64,000 nt of DNA from an uncultured delta proteobacterium (GCA_903881505.1 CAIRTM010000091.1:1-64000), one strand, 5' to 3'. Positions 15,653-24,742 are shown, counted from the first letter of the stretch. Translations and numbers: made by a program. The notes: generated from the sequence alone by a model not told the origin.

Positions 15653-16435
15653 CTATGGCTGCAGAAAATGTTTTTTAATAAGCGTATCTTTTTCCGCTTT
15701 GCCCGGATAGCTTATTAAAACCGCCCGATATTTACCCTTAAAGACAAAAAGGCTTCCGGCGGCGGCGCCGATGATGCCATGCCTGTGAATGACGGCGCCG
15801 ATATCCTCAAGGCTTCCGGCGCCCCCGAGCACTGTCATGGGAATACTTACGGAATCGCGCACCTTCTGCAGCAAGTGCAGGTCATAGCCCTTCATCACGC
15901 CGTCATTATCAATGGAGTTGACAACAATTTCGCCTGCGCCACATCTTTCCATCTCGGCAGCAAAATCAGCCGGGTGCTTTCCGGTATTCCGAGAGCCGTT
16001 GTGCGTCCAAAGCTCATATTTGCCGCTCAGTGTCTTTTTCTTCACATCTATAACGACCACAATGCTCTGCCTGCCGACTCTTTCGGCCATACTGGTCACG
16101 ATTGCAGGATTTTCAAGTGCGCTGGAGCTTATGGCGATTTTTTCAACACCCAGGCTGAAGATGCGGTGCGCCTGATCAACTGTTTTTATCCCGCCTCCGT
16201 AGCAAAAGGGCATCCGGCATTCAACCGCGAGGTTTTCTATCATTTTATAGTCCGGCTCCCTGCCCTCCATTGTCGCGTCAATGTCCAGGACAATCAGCTC
16301 GTCAACCTCCTTTTCATTGAAAATCTTCACGGCGTTAATCGGATCACCCACATATTTGTGGTCCTTGAACTTTGTGGTTTTAACAAGCCCTTTGTTATGC
16401 ACCAGCAGGCAGGGAATGATTCTGGGGTGTAACAT
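15653..16435 (-). CDS. WbuZ/HisF-like imidazole glycerol phosphate synthase cyclase homologue (orphan)
   Basis: (beta/alpha)8 protein of 260 residues, starting MLHPRIIPCLLVHNKGLV (ATG at 16435; a GTG two codons upstream is possible). It has the HisF phosphate-binding and catalytic-like motifs VGDPINAVKIFNEKEVDELI, LDIDAT, CYGGGI, AISSSALENP, VVVIDVK, NSIDNDGVMKGYD and VLGGAGS. The KYVGDP and LIVLDIDAT wording is that of the O-antigen acetamidino-modification branch (WbuZ), not histidine synthesis. Its usual partners, a HisH-like amidotransferase and a WbuX-like amidotransferase, are absent. AT-richer than host genes and opposite to the cassettes. Confidence 0.82.
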   Translation of the reverse strand: MLHPRIIPCLLVHNKGLVKTTKFKDHKYVGDPINAVKIFNEKEVDELIVLDIDATMEGREPDYKMIENLAVECRMPFCYGGGIKTVDQAHRIFSLGVEKIAISSSALENPAIVTSMAERVGRQSIVVVIDVKKKTLSGKYELWTHNGSRNTGKHPADFAAEMERCGAGEIVVNSIDNDGVMKGYDLHLLQKVRDSVSIPMTVLGGAGSLEDIGAVIHRHGIIGAAAGSLFVFKGKYRAVLISYPGKAEKDTLIKKHFLQP

Positions 16436-16726
16436 AGTCACATAAAAGGTAAGAAGGTTAGAGGTTTAGCGGCAAACCTTTTCAGGGTTCATTCCGACGG
16501 AATTCAATAGCTCTTTACTTTTTCAAGCCTGTCCGGGGCAGCCCGTTGCGGGAACGATGGCAGCGCCCGCCGAAACATTCGCCCGCAACCGGCAGGACCG
16601 CCATAATGGTAAGACATGCACGCCTGTTTAGTCAACTTATTGCTGCGGTAGAATCGGCAGCATTTTTATCGTCTGGCGACGGGGCATACAGCGGAACGGC
16701 ATGCACAAGGGTTCAATTGCCTGTCC
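16436..16726. other. Intergenic region between the WbuZ-like gene and the U32 gene
   Basis: No credible gene. A hairpin AGGTTT/AAACCT followed by TTTT lies near 16462-16483. I see no attC site here, so there is no evidence that the WbuZ-like gene is an inverted cassette. A promoter for that gene must lie here, but no convincing hexamers are visible. Confidence 0.5.
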
Positions 16727-18580
16727 CTATCCATGTTCCTGGCGGCCGGGCCAGATGAGCCGCATTTCGCAGGCTGTGCAGTCAAACTCAAGCCGGCAGG
16801 CGGCGCCTTCGGGGCCGGTGAGGAAAAGCGGCTCCTCAAAACCCTCGCGTTCAAGAGCTTTGCCGCACAGGCCCAGTTCACGCCGCAGGCAGTAGCGCGA
16901 ACGCATAACGATTGTTCCCGGCCGCACCGGCCCGGTCTCGGCGGCCCGGGCAATGTCCTTAACGCCGTGGCGGAGGTAGAACGCACGGGCTTTCTCATTG
17001 AGAACATTGGTCTCGAAGCTGAGGCATGTTTGATAGTACGGAACGCTGTTTTTGAGAGCACCGCCTGTGATGCGCGGCCGAAGGCGCGCCCGTTCGCTGC
17101 GCAGGCTATCGATAAAATCGCGCCGCAGGCTGTTGAGCGCGGCAACCGGAATAAACCATGGCCGGGCCAGCTGTATTTCAAGGTTCTTACACCTGAACTC
17201 GGTGCCCCCGAATTTGGCCAGCTGGCCCGCGCATGTGCTCAGGGCGCGCTCGGCCTGCCGGGCAGGCTTTTTCGGGCTTTCGATGCAGGCCTGGGCGCAT
17301 ACCCCGTCCTGATCGCGCCCGTTCAATATAAAGCCATCCGGTGTTTCCGTGAATGAGCAGGCAACTGCGATGGTTCTCGCGGGCCGTGCCTGCCGAAGCG
17401 CCTTTTGAAAGGCGCGGTCAAGGTTGCGGTAGATGCGCGTGCCCGCACGTATTCCGGTCATGCGCTCCGGGAATACGCGCCCCTTCCCGGCAGTTCTGAT
17501 ACGGGTTCCCTGCAGCCGTCCGTCCGCGTCGAAAAAACAGATGCCGTCTCCGGGAGAAAGCCCCGCGGCACCGTCAAGGGCAAACGAGTCGTTGCGACAG
17601 GCCGTGACCTTCCCGATCATCTCGCCCCGTGACTTGGGCGAATCAAGCGAGGCGATACGCGAATCCGGGGTGATGAAAAAATCGGTAAATCCGCGGTTGA
17701 ATGATTTTGCCGGGTCGGGGGTGAATCCCGGATCGGATGTCCCGGATGAAGAGCGCGCAAACGCGCATCCGTCAAGAACACGGTCAAGCTCTCTGCGGTA
17801 ATACGCGACAACATTCATGACATAGCCGGTGTTTTTCAGGCGGCCTTCGATTTTAAGGGACGTGATCCCGGCCTGCAGCAGATCGCCAAGACAGCGTGAA
17901 CGGTTGAGGTCCTTAAGTGAGAGCAGGTAGCGGTCATGCCCGACAGCCCGGCCGGTTTTGTCCTGCAGATGGTAGCGCAGGCGGCAGGGCTGGGCGCAGC
18001 AGCCGCGATTGCCGCTGCGGCCGCCGGCGGCATAGCTCAGGTAACAGCGTCCGCTGCGGCCCACGCACAGGGCGCCGTGCACAAAGCATTCAAGCTCAAC
18101 GCTGGTTTCCCGGCGGATGGCGCGAATTTCTTCAAGGCCGAGTTCGCGCGCCAGAATCACGCGCTGAAAGCCGACCTGCTCCAGGAAGCGGACCTGCTCA
18201 ACGCTGGAATTATCCATCTGTGTGCTGGCGATAAGGGCCAGCGGCGGAAGATCGCACTCCAACAGGCCCGCGTCCTGTATGATCAGGCCGTCAATGCCCG
18301 CCTGATAAAGCCGATTGATCAGCGTGACGGCTCCGGGGAGCTCATCGTCGCGCAGGATTGTATTGAGCGCAACATAGACGCGTGACCAGTAGCGGTGTGC
18401 GTATGCGGCAAGCGCCTCGATGTCGGAGACGCTGTTGCCGGCCTCTTGCCGCGCGCTGAATGCTTCAGCGCCGATATAGACGGCGTCGGCTCCGCAATTA
18501 ATGGCTGCAATGCCGGCGGCTCGGTCACGCGCCGGCGCAAGCAGTTCTATTTTTTGAGGCTGTGATGCTGCAGTGTTCAT
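16727..18580 (-). CDS. U32-family protein (prephenate-dependent RNA hydroxylase-like, TrhP/RlhA group)
   Basis: 617 residues. Begins IELLAPARDRAAGIAAINCGADAV, the usual U32 TIM-barrel opening (cited in part: LLAPARDRAAG), with AVYIGAEAFSARQEAGN. The Cys-rich core ECFVHGALCVGRSGRCYLS ... RGCCAQPCRLRY is the iron-sulfur site of the RlhA/TrhP group that hydroxylates 23S rRNA C2501 or tRNA U34; the older name is collagenase-like peptidase. A C-terminal DUF3656-like extension runs from about residue 390. Last gene of the six-gene minus-strand run from kamA; 33 bases follow the SpoIID stop. RNA substrate inferred only. Confidence 0.85.
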   Translation of the reverse strand: MNTAASQPQKIELLAPARDRAAGIAAINCGADAVYIGAEAFSARQEAGNSVSDIEALAAYAHRYWSRVYVALNTILRDDELPGAVTLINRLYQAGIDGLIIQDAGLLECDLPPLALIASTQMDNSSVEQVRFLEQVGFQRVILARELGLEEIRAIRRETSVELECFVHGALCVGRSGRCYLSYAAGGRSGNRGCCAQPCRLRYHLQDKTGRAVGHDRYLLSLKDLNRSRCLGDLLQAGITSLKIEGRLKNTGYVMNVVAYYRRELDRVLDGCAFARSSSGTSDPGFTPDPAKSFNRGFTDFFITPDSRIASLDSPKSRGEMIGKVTACRNDSFALDGAAGLSPGDGICFFDADGRLQGTRIRTAGKGRVFPERMTGIRAGTRIYRNLDRAFQKALRQARPARTIAVACSFTETPDGFILNGRDQDGVCAQACIESPKKPARQAERALSTCAGQLAKFGGTEFRCKNLEIQLARPWFIPVAALNSLRRDFIDSLRSERARLRPRITGGALKNSVPYYQTCLSFETNVLNEKARAFYLRHGVKDIARAAETGPVRPGTIVMRSRYCLRRELGLCGKALEREGFEEPLFLTGPEGAACRLEFDCTACEMRLIWPGRQEHG

Positions 18581-18613
18581 AACCGGGATCAGGGAAAAAT
18601 GTGCGCGGCCGTT

Positions 18614-19957
18614 TCAGTACAGGCGCTCTAACCGCGCGCCCTGAAAGTAATGCGCAAGGATGCTGCGGTAATCATGGCCCGCATGCGCCATTGCCGCCGC
18701 GCCGATCTGGCACAGGCCAACGCCGTGGCCCCAGCCTGCGCCGCGCAGAATAAACGAGTTCGGAACAGGGCCTGCGCCGGGCGTATCCACAACAAATGCC
18801 GAGCTGTACAGATGGCTGGCGGAAAGCATGCGGCGCACGGCAAGCTCCTTGGAAACGGTTTCCGTTCGTTTTGATCCCACTATCCGCAACGCGCGTATGC
18901 GGCCGGAAGCGCCGCGGGCAAGGGGCTCAAGGCGCAGGATGTCGCCGAAATCGCAGCCGCTTTTGCGCGCGATTATGCCCCGCAGTTCATCCTGGGCGAT
19001 TGTCACCTGCCACCGGAAAAAATCGCTGGTCTCGAAATCAAACCCGGGCAAAACGGTTTCAAGGATATGACGGTCGCCTACATTACAGAATACGGCCGGC
19101 CGGGCCGCGATAAAACGACGCGCGCCGGCCTCTGCGCTGAGAGGAGGGATAAATTCGGCCGTGCCGGGTGCGCAGTCGGGCCGGGGCTGCAGATAGGAAT
19201 AGTCGACATCCTGCCAGCAGGTTGAAAATCGTTCGGTTATGCCGCCGCAGCATTTTGAAAAACGCGCATCACACACGCCGCCATCGCCTACGAGCACTTC
19301 GCCGCGCGTTGCGGCAAGGGCTGAGCGCGCTGCGGCGTTTACCGCGCCGATGCCGTGATAGCGCTGGCAGTGGTCGTCGTTGCACACATCAAAGTGAACG
19401 TGGCTGGCAGCGTCGGTCCAGGCAGCATCGGGCGCAGCCCGGGGGTGCGACCGATGCTGCAGCTGGGCCAGGACCCAGCTGCGCGAAATCACGCAATGGG
19501 CTTTTAAAAATTCAGCTGAGGAGCGCGGGCTCATTTCCGAGCAGATAACCGCTTCCAGGTAGGCCTCGCATCCGATGTGATTGATAAGTGTCAGGACACC
19601 GGGTTCGAAACAGCAGGCCGTCAGGGCGCCGCGGAAGGTCTGGCTGGCCGTGCGCTGCCAGTGAAAATTCCTTCCGATACTGTTTTCGGGCAGGGTAAAG
19701 GCGCATCCGGCTGCATCGGCGGGCTCCAGGAGCAGGCGCTGCGCGCGGGCGCACACTGCCGCCCGCGCATCGAGCAGCACAACGCTGCCGCCTTCGGCCC
19801 GGAGCTGATATGCGCCGGGATTGAGCGCGGCGGAACCGCACAGGTAGCGCCCTGCCAGGATGATGCGCGCGCCTGCCAGGCCTTCTGACAGGCCGACGCG
19901 CAGGCCGGGCTCATCTATCATGCCATTCTCGGGAACATCTATTGGCGGGCGCGGCAT
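18614..19957 (-). CDS. SpoIID/LytB-domain protein
   Basis: 447 residues from an ATG at 19957 with AGGGG upstream; the open frame reaches 20035 but would run into the diguanylate cyclase. Residues about 120-430 form the SpoIID core: GCEAYLEAVICSEMSP, LKAHCVISRSWVLAQ, then WQVTIAQDELRGI and RGAGWGHGVGLCQIGAAAMA. In SpoIID this fold is a peptidoglycan lytic transglycosylase acting on denuded glycan. No signal peptide is seen, which is odd for a wall enzyme. Starts 10 bases after the diguanylate cyclase stop, so co-transcribed. Confidence 0.86.
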   Translation of the reverse strand: MPRPPIDVPENGMIDEPGLRVGLSEGLAGARIILAGRYLCGSAALNPGAYQLRAEGGSVVLLDARAAVCARAQRLLLEPADAAGCAFTLPENSIGRNFHWQRTASQTFRGALTACCFEPGVLTLINHIGCEAYLEAVICSEMSPRSSAEFLKAHCVISRSWVLAQLQHRSHPRAAPDAAWTDAASHVHFDVCNDDHCQRYHGIGAVNAAARSALAATRGEVLVGDGGVCDARFSKCCGGITERFSTCWQDVDYSYLQPRPDCAPGTAEFIPPLSAEAGARRFIAARPAVFCNVGDRHILETVLPGFDFETSDFFRWQVTIAQDELRGIIARKSGCDFGDILRLEPLARGASGRIRALRIVGSKRTETVSKELAVRRMLSASHLYSSAFVVDTPGAGPVPNSFILRGAGWGHGVGLCQIGAAAMAHAGHDYRSILAHYFQGARLERLY

Positions 19958-19967
19958 GGCATGGCCC

Positions 19968-21335
19968 CTACTGAAGGGCCCCGACGCGAATACAGTTGCG
20001 TCCGGCCTGCTTGGCCTGATACAGCAGATCATCAAGGCGCTTGATCAGATTGTCGAACGACACATGCTCGTCCCCGGTCATGTCGTTAAAACCTGTCACG
20101 CCAAAACTTGCCGTCAGGCTGATGGTCGCGCTTCCGGCACGGATGGCCGCGGAGGAAACCCCCGCCCTCAGGCGCTCGGCAAGAATGGCTGCGCCTTCGC
20201 AGCCTGTTTCCGGCAGCACGATGATAAATTCTTCGCCCCCGTAGCGCGCAACCCAGTCAACCCGTTCGCGGACCAGGCCCATGATTGTGGCGGCGACAGC
20301 GTGCAGGGCTTCATCGCCGGCCTGATGCCCCCAGGTATCGTTAATAGGCTTGAAATGATCGATATCGCACATGATAAGTGACAGCTCGCGGCCGTAGCGC
20401 CGGGCCTTGCGGATCTCACTCTCAAGACTGTCATTGAGATAGGCCCGGTTATAGCAGCGCGTCAGTATGTCAATGGTCGACATGCGCCGTATTTCTTCGT
20501 TGGCCTGCTGCAGGGCGTCAATCGCGCTGCGCAGCTCGCGGGTCAGACGGCGGTGTTCAAGATGAACGCCCACGCGCGCCAGCAGTTCCTCCTTGACATA
20601 GGGCTTCGCCAGATAATCGGTTGCGCCGGCATCAAACAGGCTGATCAGAAGCGGCTGGTCATCAACAGCTGTCAGGAAAATAACCGGCAGGTCGGCAAGG
20701 CCGAACTCGCCGCGTACTTTCCGGCACAGGCGGCGCCCGTCCATAACCGGCATGACCAGATCGGTAACCAGCAGGTCGATTTTCTTATCAGGGTCGGACA
20801 GCACCGCGCAGGCCTCCGCGCCGTTTTCACAGGCAATTACAGCAAGGCCGGCCCGGCCCAGCAGGTCAGCCGTGATCGTGCGCGCCACGGTATTGTCATC
20901 CACAACAAGCGCGGCAAATCCGTCCAGGTTTTTTTTAGGTATGAAAATCTGGTCAACCGCCCTGCGTATATCGCCTTCCACAAAAGGCTTGGAAACAAAA
21001 TCGACCGCCCCAAGCTCAAAGCCTTTCTGGCGGCCTTCGAGCGTATCATTGGCGGTTATGAAAATAATCGGAATGCGGTTGTTGGGGGCATGGGTAAAGC
21101 GCTTGGTGTAATTGTCGCCGGCCAGTTTTTGCGATGCGGTGAAGCCGTCGAGCCGGGGCATGTCAACGTCCAGTGTGATCAGGTCCGGCAGCAGTTCAAC
21201 CGCGCGCGCAAGCGCGGCAATTCCGTCTTCAGCTTCGAAAACCTCATACCCGCCGGTCTCGAGTTCGCGCCGGATCATGCGGCGCATCAACGCGCTGTCA
21301 TCAACGACGAGTATTTTTTTACGCGGTTCGCTCAT
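19968..21335 (-). CDS. PleD-like response regulator diguanylate cyclase (REC-REC-GGDEF)
   Basis: Start set at 21335 (MSEPRKKILVVDDSALMRRM). The first receiver domain spans about residues 5-130 (phospho-acceptor within LITLDVDMPRLDG), the second about 150-270 (DLLVTDLVMPVMDG). The GGDEF domain (about 300-450) has an intact active site RYGGEEFIIVLPETG. It should make cyclic di-GMP when phosphorylated. The inhibitory I-site reads ERVD rather than RxxD, so product feedback may be lost. The cognate kinase is not adjacent. 455 residues, cytoplasmic, within the kamA-U32 operon. Confidence 0.92.
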   Translation of the reverse strand: MSEPRKKILVVDDSALMRRMIRRELETGGYEVFEAEDGIAALARAVELLPDLITLDVDMPRLDGFTASQKLAGDNYTKRFTHAPNNRIPIIFITANDTLEGRQKGFELGAVDFVSKPFVEGDIRRAVDQIFIPKKNLDGFAALVVDDNTVARTITADLLGRAGLAVIACENGAEACAVLSDPDKKIDLLVTDLVMPVMDGRRLCRKVRGEFGLADLPVIFLTAVDDQPLLISLFDAGATDYLAKPYVKEELLARVGVHLEHRRLTRELRSAIDALQQANEEIRRMSTIDILTRCYNRAYLNDSLESEIRKARRYGRELSLIMCDIDHFKPINDTWGHQAGDEALHAVAATIMGLVRERVDWVARYGGEEFIIVLPETGCEGAAILAERLRAGVSSAAIRAGSATISLTASFGVTGFNDMTGDEHVSFDNLIKRLDDLLYQAKQAGRNCIRVGALQ

Positions 21336-21443
21336 ATGCGGATTCCGGAGATTGCCGACAGCCCGGGACAGCACCTGCCCGTGCCTCGCCGTTTCAAATC
21401 AATACTGCATAGCCGCTGTTTATGCAAGGGCTTTCGCCGCGCG

Positions 21444-22055
21444 TCAGCCGTGAACCTGCACGGAAAACCCCATGCCTGACGGCCGATGAAAATCAGGGCG
21501 GCCGCAGGGATGTGCGCCGGCCCAGTGCGAAAACCGGCCGTCGGCATGCTTAAGAATAACAGCCGGGTCGATATGAACCCGGCCGGGGGCCAGCACAAGG
21601 GCTGCCTGCATCACCATGCACGTCTCGTCGAGCCGGGCCCGCAACCGCACTGGCCGCAAACCGCCGGGCTGCTGTCCGGCAGCCTTCCGATACCCGTCAA
21701 ACGCACAGGCCCACCAGTTGCCTGAGGGGGAAAAATTCCACTCCGTATACCGGTCGCCGTTTCCTCCGCGCACGAAGCATTCCAGGCAGGTTGTGCGCCA
21801 CAGCCCGGCAGTATGGCCGGGCATCCGTGCGGCCGCGGGAATAATGAGCTGCCGCAGCGGACCCTTGACAGCGTACTGCAGCAGCAGCCCGGGGGGTACG
21901 CAGCGCACGCGCACGGAGCAGGAAAATCCGCTCAGCTCCGGCCGGGTTTCAAACGGCGCGAGCCGTATCAGGTTGCCGGCCTGCGCGGCGCTGCCGGTTT
22001 GCCGTGCCGATACCATCTGCCTCTCCCAGGCCATGGCCCCGCCTGCCGTTGTCAC
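21444..22055 (-). CDS. DOMON-like domain protein
   Basis: 203 residues. The wording LWRTTCLECFVRGG ... YTEWNFSPSGNWWACAFDGYR is that of the bacterial DOMON-like proteins, beta-sandwich domains thought to bind haem or sugar. No signal peptide. Overlaps the LOG gene upstream by 4 bases, so translationally coupled; 108 bases separate it from the diguanylate cyclase. Role unknown. Confidence 0.75.
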   Translation of the reverse strand: MTTAGGAMAWERQMVSARQTGSAAQAGNLIRLAPFETRPELSGFSCSVRVRCVPPGLLLQYAVKGPLRQLIIPAAARMPGHTAGLWRTTCLECFVRGGNGDRYTEWNFSPSGNWWACAFDGYRKAAGQQPGGLRPVRLRARLDETCMVMQAALVLAPGRVHIDPAVILKHADGRFSHWAGAHPCGRPDFHRPSGMGFSVQVHG

Positions 22056-22867
22056 GGAGTGTTTGAACGGCAGATGGGCTCGAGTCTTTTTTTCAGATAC
22101 TCGAAGGCCTCCTGCGGGCTGTCGCAGAACGCGAACAGCCTGAGGTCTTCCGGATTGATAACGCCGCAGTCAGCCAGGGCGTCGAAGTTGATGATCTGTT
22201 TCCAGAAGCTGCTGCCGTAGAGGACGATGGGAACTTCTTTTGTCATTTTCCCGGTTTGCACCAGGGTTAAAATTTCCAGCAGCTCATCCAGGGTGCCGAA
22301 GCCGCCGGGAAAAACAATAAGCGCCTTTGCCAGATAGGCGAACCAGAATTTGCGTATGAAAAAGTAATGGAATTCAAACATCAGTTCGCGGGAAATGTAG
22401 GCATTGGGCTCCTGCTCATAGGGCAGGCTGATGTTGAGCCCGATGGAGTAGCCGCCGGCCTCGGAAGCGCCGCGGTTGGCAGCCTCCATAATGCCGGGCC
22501 CGCCGCCCGAGCACACGATGAAGCGCCGGCCATGGCATTGGTTGCAGGCGTACAGCTCCTTGGACCATGCGGTAATCATGCGCGCAAGGTCGACCGCGTC
22601 CTGATAGTAGTGAGAAATTGACAGACGGGCCTCGGCCGCGCGCAGTTCGCGCTCAGGCGCGTTTTTCACCCGCAGCTCGTCGCGGTGCCGCAGGGCTTCC
22701 TGCGTGGGCCGTATGCGGGCGGAACCGAAGAACACGACCGTGTCCTGTATGTTGAATTTTTCAAAGCGGCTTTCAGGCTCGAGGTACTCGGCCAGGATAC
22801 GGATGGTGCGCGCCTGCGGACTGTTGAGAAACTCCGAATTTTTATAGGCCTTGGGGGCTGATTTCAT
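22052..22867 (-). CDS. LOG-family (lysine-decarboxylase-like fold) nucleotide phosphoribohydrolase
   Basis: 271 residues, Rossmann-like fold. Hallmark motifs are SGGGPGIMEAANRGA and FPGGFGTLDELLEI (PGGxGTxxE). The family cleaves cytokinin- or AMP-type nucleoside 5'-monophosphates to base and ribose phosphate; the substrate here is not known. The N-terminal 60 residues (QARTIRILAEYLEPESRF, TVVFFGSARI) mark the longer type-II-like group. Overlaps kamA by 4 bases and the DOMON-like gene by 4 bases. Confidence 0.88.
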   Translation of the reverse strand: MKSAPKAYKNSEFLNSPQARTIRILAEYLEPESRFEKFNIQDTVVFFGSARIRPTQEALRHRDELRVKNAPERELRAAEARLSISHYYQDAVDLARMITAWSKELYACNQCHGRRFIVCSGGGPGIMEAANRGASEAGGYSIGLNISLPYEQEPNAYISRELMFEFHYFFIRKFWFAYLAKALIVFPGGFGTLDELLEILTLVQTGKMTKEVPIVLYGSSFWKQIINFDALADCGVINPEDLRLFAFCDSPQEAFEYLKKRLEPICRSNTP

Positions 22868-24012
22868 GGGGTCTCCTTGTCGTTGATATGGTTTCCGGTG
22901 TGCGCCCTGCGGACCCCGGCTTCCGGCAGGCCGCGAAAGGTTTCTGCATCCTGCGGGCAGATATCATAGCCATACAGGTCACCCCTGAAATTTTTGATCA
23001 GCAGCCGGTTTCCGTCAACGGCTTGAATATAGTCGGGCGTGAGCGGCACCTTGCCGCCGCCGCCGGGCAGATCGATCACGTAGTGCGGTACGCTCATGCC
23101 CGAGACATGCGAGCGCAGCGCGCCGACGATGGCAAGCCCCGTGGTAAGCGATGTGCGGAAATGGGCGGTTCCGCGGGTGCAGTCCATGTGGTGCAGGTAA
23201 TAGGGCCGCACGCGCATGCCCAGCAGGGCCTGCATAAGCTCGCGCATAATCTCCCCGGAGTCGTTCACCCCTTTCAGCAACACGGTCTGGCAGCCGAGCG
23301 GGATGCCTGCTTCGGCCAGCAGCGCGCAGGCCCGGCGCGCCTGCGGCGTAATCTCCGCCGGGTGGTTAAAATGCGTATTGACATAGAGCGGATGTGCCCG
23401 CGCAAGCGTGCGGGCAAGGCGGGCCGTGATCCGGTCGGGCAGCACGCCGGGCACGCGCGTGCCGATGCGTATGATGTCGACATGCGGGATCGCGCGCAGG
23501 CGGCCCAGGATATCGGCAAGCTGCGCGGTCGGCAGCAGCAGCGGGTCGCCGCCCGAGAGCAGCACGTCGCGGACCTGCCGGCTGCGGCTGATATAGTCAA
23601 TGCCCTGGCCGATCGTGTCCGGCGTCACGTCGAACGAGCGGCCGATTTTGCGTTTGCGCGTGCAGAAACGGCAGTGTACCGCGCAGCGGTTTGAAACCAG
23701 GAACAGAACGCGGTTCGGGTAGCGGTGCGTGATGTTGGGCGCCGGCGCATGGCTGTCTTCAGCCAGTGGGTCGATCATGCCGGTCGTGTCTTCAAGCTCG
23801 GCGCTGTCGGGAACAAACTGGCGCCAGAGCGGATCGCCGGGACCCTTGAGCATGCCGGCGATATAGCTGTTGATGCAAACGGGATAGGCCCCGGTCACCT
23901 CCTCAAGCATCGCGCGCCGGGGGGCCAGTTCTGAGAAAGCATCGCAGAGCGCCGCGGCCGAATGTATGCCGCTGCGAAGCTGCCCGTTCCAGGAAGCCGG
24001 TTTCATGTACAT
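22864..24012 (-). CDS. Lysine 2,3-aminomutase family radical SAM/PLP enzyme
   Basis: 382 residues. The radical-SAM site is CAVHCRFC (Cys110, 114, 117), followed by LLSGGDPLLLP; the PLP-binding Lys is in LPGGGGK near residue 335. Family members move the alpha-amino group of lysine or glutamate to the beta carbon. Length sits between EpmB (about 340) and clostridial KamA (about 416), so the role may be catabolic, osmolyte synthesis or EF-P lysylation; no lysine-fermentation genes or poxA homologue is nearby. First gene of the operon; divergent from the flavin-binding gene. Confidence 0.88.
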   Translation of the reverse strand: MYMKPASWNGQLRSGIHSAAALCDAFSELAPRRAMLEEVTGAYPVCINSYIAGMLKGPGDPLWRQFVPDSAELEDTTGMIDPLAEDSHAPAPNITHRYPNRVLFLVSNRCAVHCRFCTRKRKIGRSFDVTPDTIGQGIDYISRSRQVRDVLLSGGDPLLLPTAQLADILGRLRAIPHVDIIRIGTRVPGVLPDRITARLARTLARAHPLYVNTHFNHPAEITPQARRACALLAEAGIPLGCQTVLLKGVNDSGEIMRELMQALLGMRVRPYYLHHMDCTRGTAHFRTSLTTGLAIVGALRSHVSGMSVPHYVIDLPGGGGKVPLTPDYIQAVDGNRLLIKNFRGDLYGYDICPQDAETFRGLPEAGVRRAHTGNHINDKETP

Positions 24013-24096
24013 GTCTGCTTTCAGCTTGAACCTTGTGGCGGTTTATACTATATCAAAATACATCGTACCGCAAACCTTCCCTACAAGGAGCACAGC

Positions 24097-24645
24097 ATGG
24101 CGAAAATATCCCAGGTCCCGGTCCCGGCCCCGTTTGCCCAGGCCTTTAAAGTTTCGGGCATTAAAATTAAACGCTTTACAACCCCGGAAGCATTTGAGCG
24201 TGTTTTGAAAAAATTTTTGAAACGCAACCATGTGCTGCATCTGAGCACCTGCGACGGGGTCTCCCCGCGCTCAACACCGCTTGAATACCGCCTGCATGAT
24301 CTGACTTTTTATATTCTTTCCGAGGGGGGCGGCAAATTCGCTAATCTGGAAAAAAACAAAAAGATCAGCTTTTCAATCGCCGAGCCGTATGATTCCGAGG
24401 CGGACTACTGGAACTACAAGGGCCTGCAGGCCTGGGCGACCGCGCGGGTGCTCAACCAGAAAAAGCACCCCGGGCTGTTTCAGGAGGCATTGAAAAAAAT
24501 GAACATAATGAAATCGCTGAAAAAGCTCGGCATGAAACAGCTGCCCCCCCAGATTGTCTATCGCATCATCGAAATAAAGCCCGACCGCATAAAGTACGGC
24601 AATCCGCGGGAAGGCGTGTTTCGGGTCACCTGGTCGCGCACCTGA
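24097..24645 (+). CDS. Pyridoxamine 5'-phosphate oxidase-like FMN-binding protein
   Basis: Start at 24097 after ACAAGGAGCACAGC. 182 residues with the split-barrel pattern VLHLSTCDGVSPRSTPLEY, LTFYILSEGGGKFANLEKN, KKISFSIAE. The wording fits the general pyridoxamine-oxidase/flavin-reductase-like superfamily, not true PdxH. A redox role is inferred. A possible promoter TTGAAC-17-TATATC lies in the 84-base divergent gap with kamA. Ends in a strong bidirectional terminator. Confidence 0.8.
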   Translation: MAKISQVPVPAPFAQAFKVSGIKIKRFTTPEAFERVLKKFLKRNHVLHLSTCDGVSPRSTPLEYRLHDLTFYILSEGGGKFANLEKNKKISFSIAEPYDSEADYWNYKGLQAWATARVLNQKKHPGLFQEALKKMNIMKSLKKLGMKQLPPQIVYRIIEIKPDRIKYGNPREGVFRVTWSRT

Positions 24646-24676
24646 CCGGCGCCTGGTGCGTGCAGCACCGCGAACC

Positions 24677-24720
24677 AAAAAAAACAGGATTTCCGGCCTG
24701 TTGCGGAAATCCTGTTTTTT
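24677..24720. terminator. Bidirectional rho-independent terminator
   Basis: Perfect 11-base stem CAGGATTTCCG (24685-24695) and CGGAAATCCTG (24704-24714), flanked by eight A on the left and six T on the right. Serves both the flavin-binding gene (plus) and the ferredoxin gene (minus). Confidence 0.9.
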
Positions 24721-24742
24721 GTACAGCCGATTGAGCCGGAGT

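Noticed and set aside
15653-16435. Histidine-biosynthesis HisF
   Set aside because: No other his genes nearby, and the wording matches the WbuZ-type O-antigen branch.
15653-16726. Inverted seventh integron cassette holding the WbuZ-like gene
   Set aside because: I could not find an attC or core site beyond the gene, so it is left outside the array.
20553-21479. Long plus-strand frame opposite the diguanylate cyclase
   Set aside because: It is the antisense shadow of a gene with clear receiver-domain motifs, a common artefact at high GC; no family resemblance.
22888-23694. 268-codon frame opposite kamA
   Set aside because: Antisense of the radical-SAM/PLP motifs; no signature of its own.
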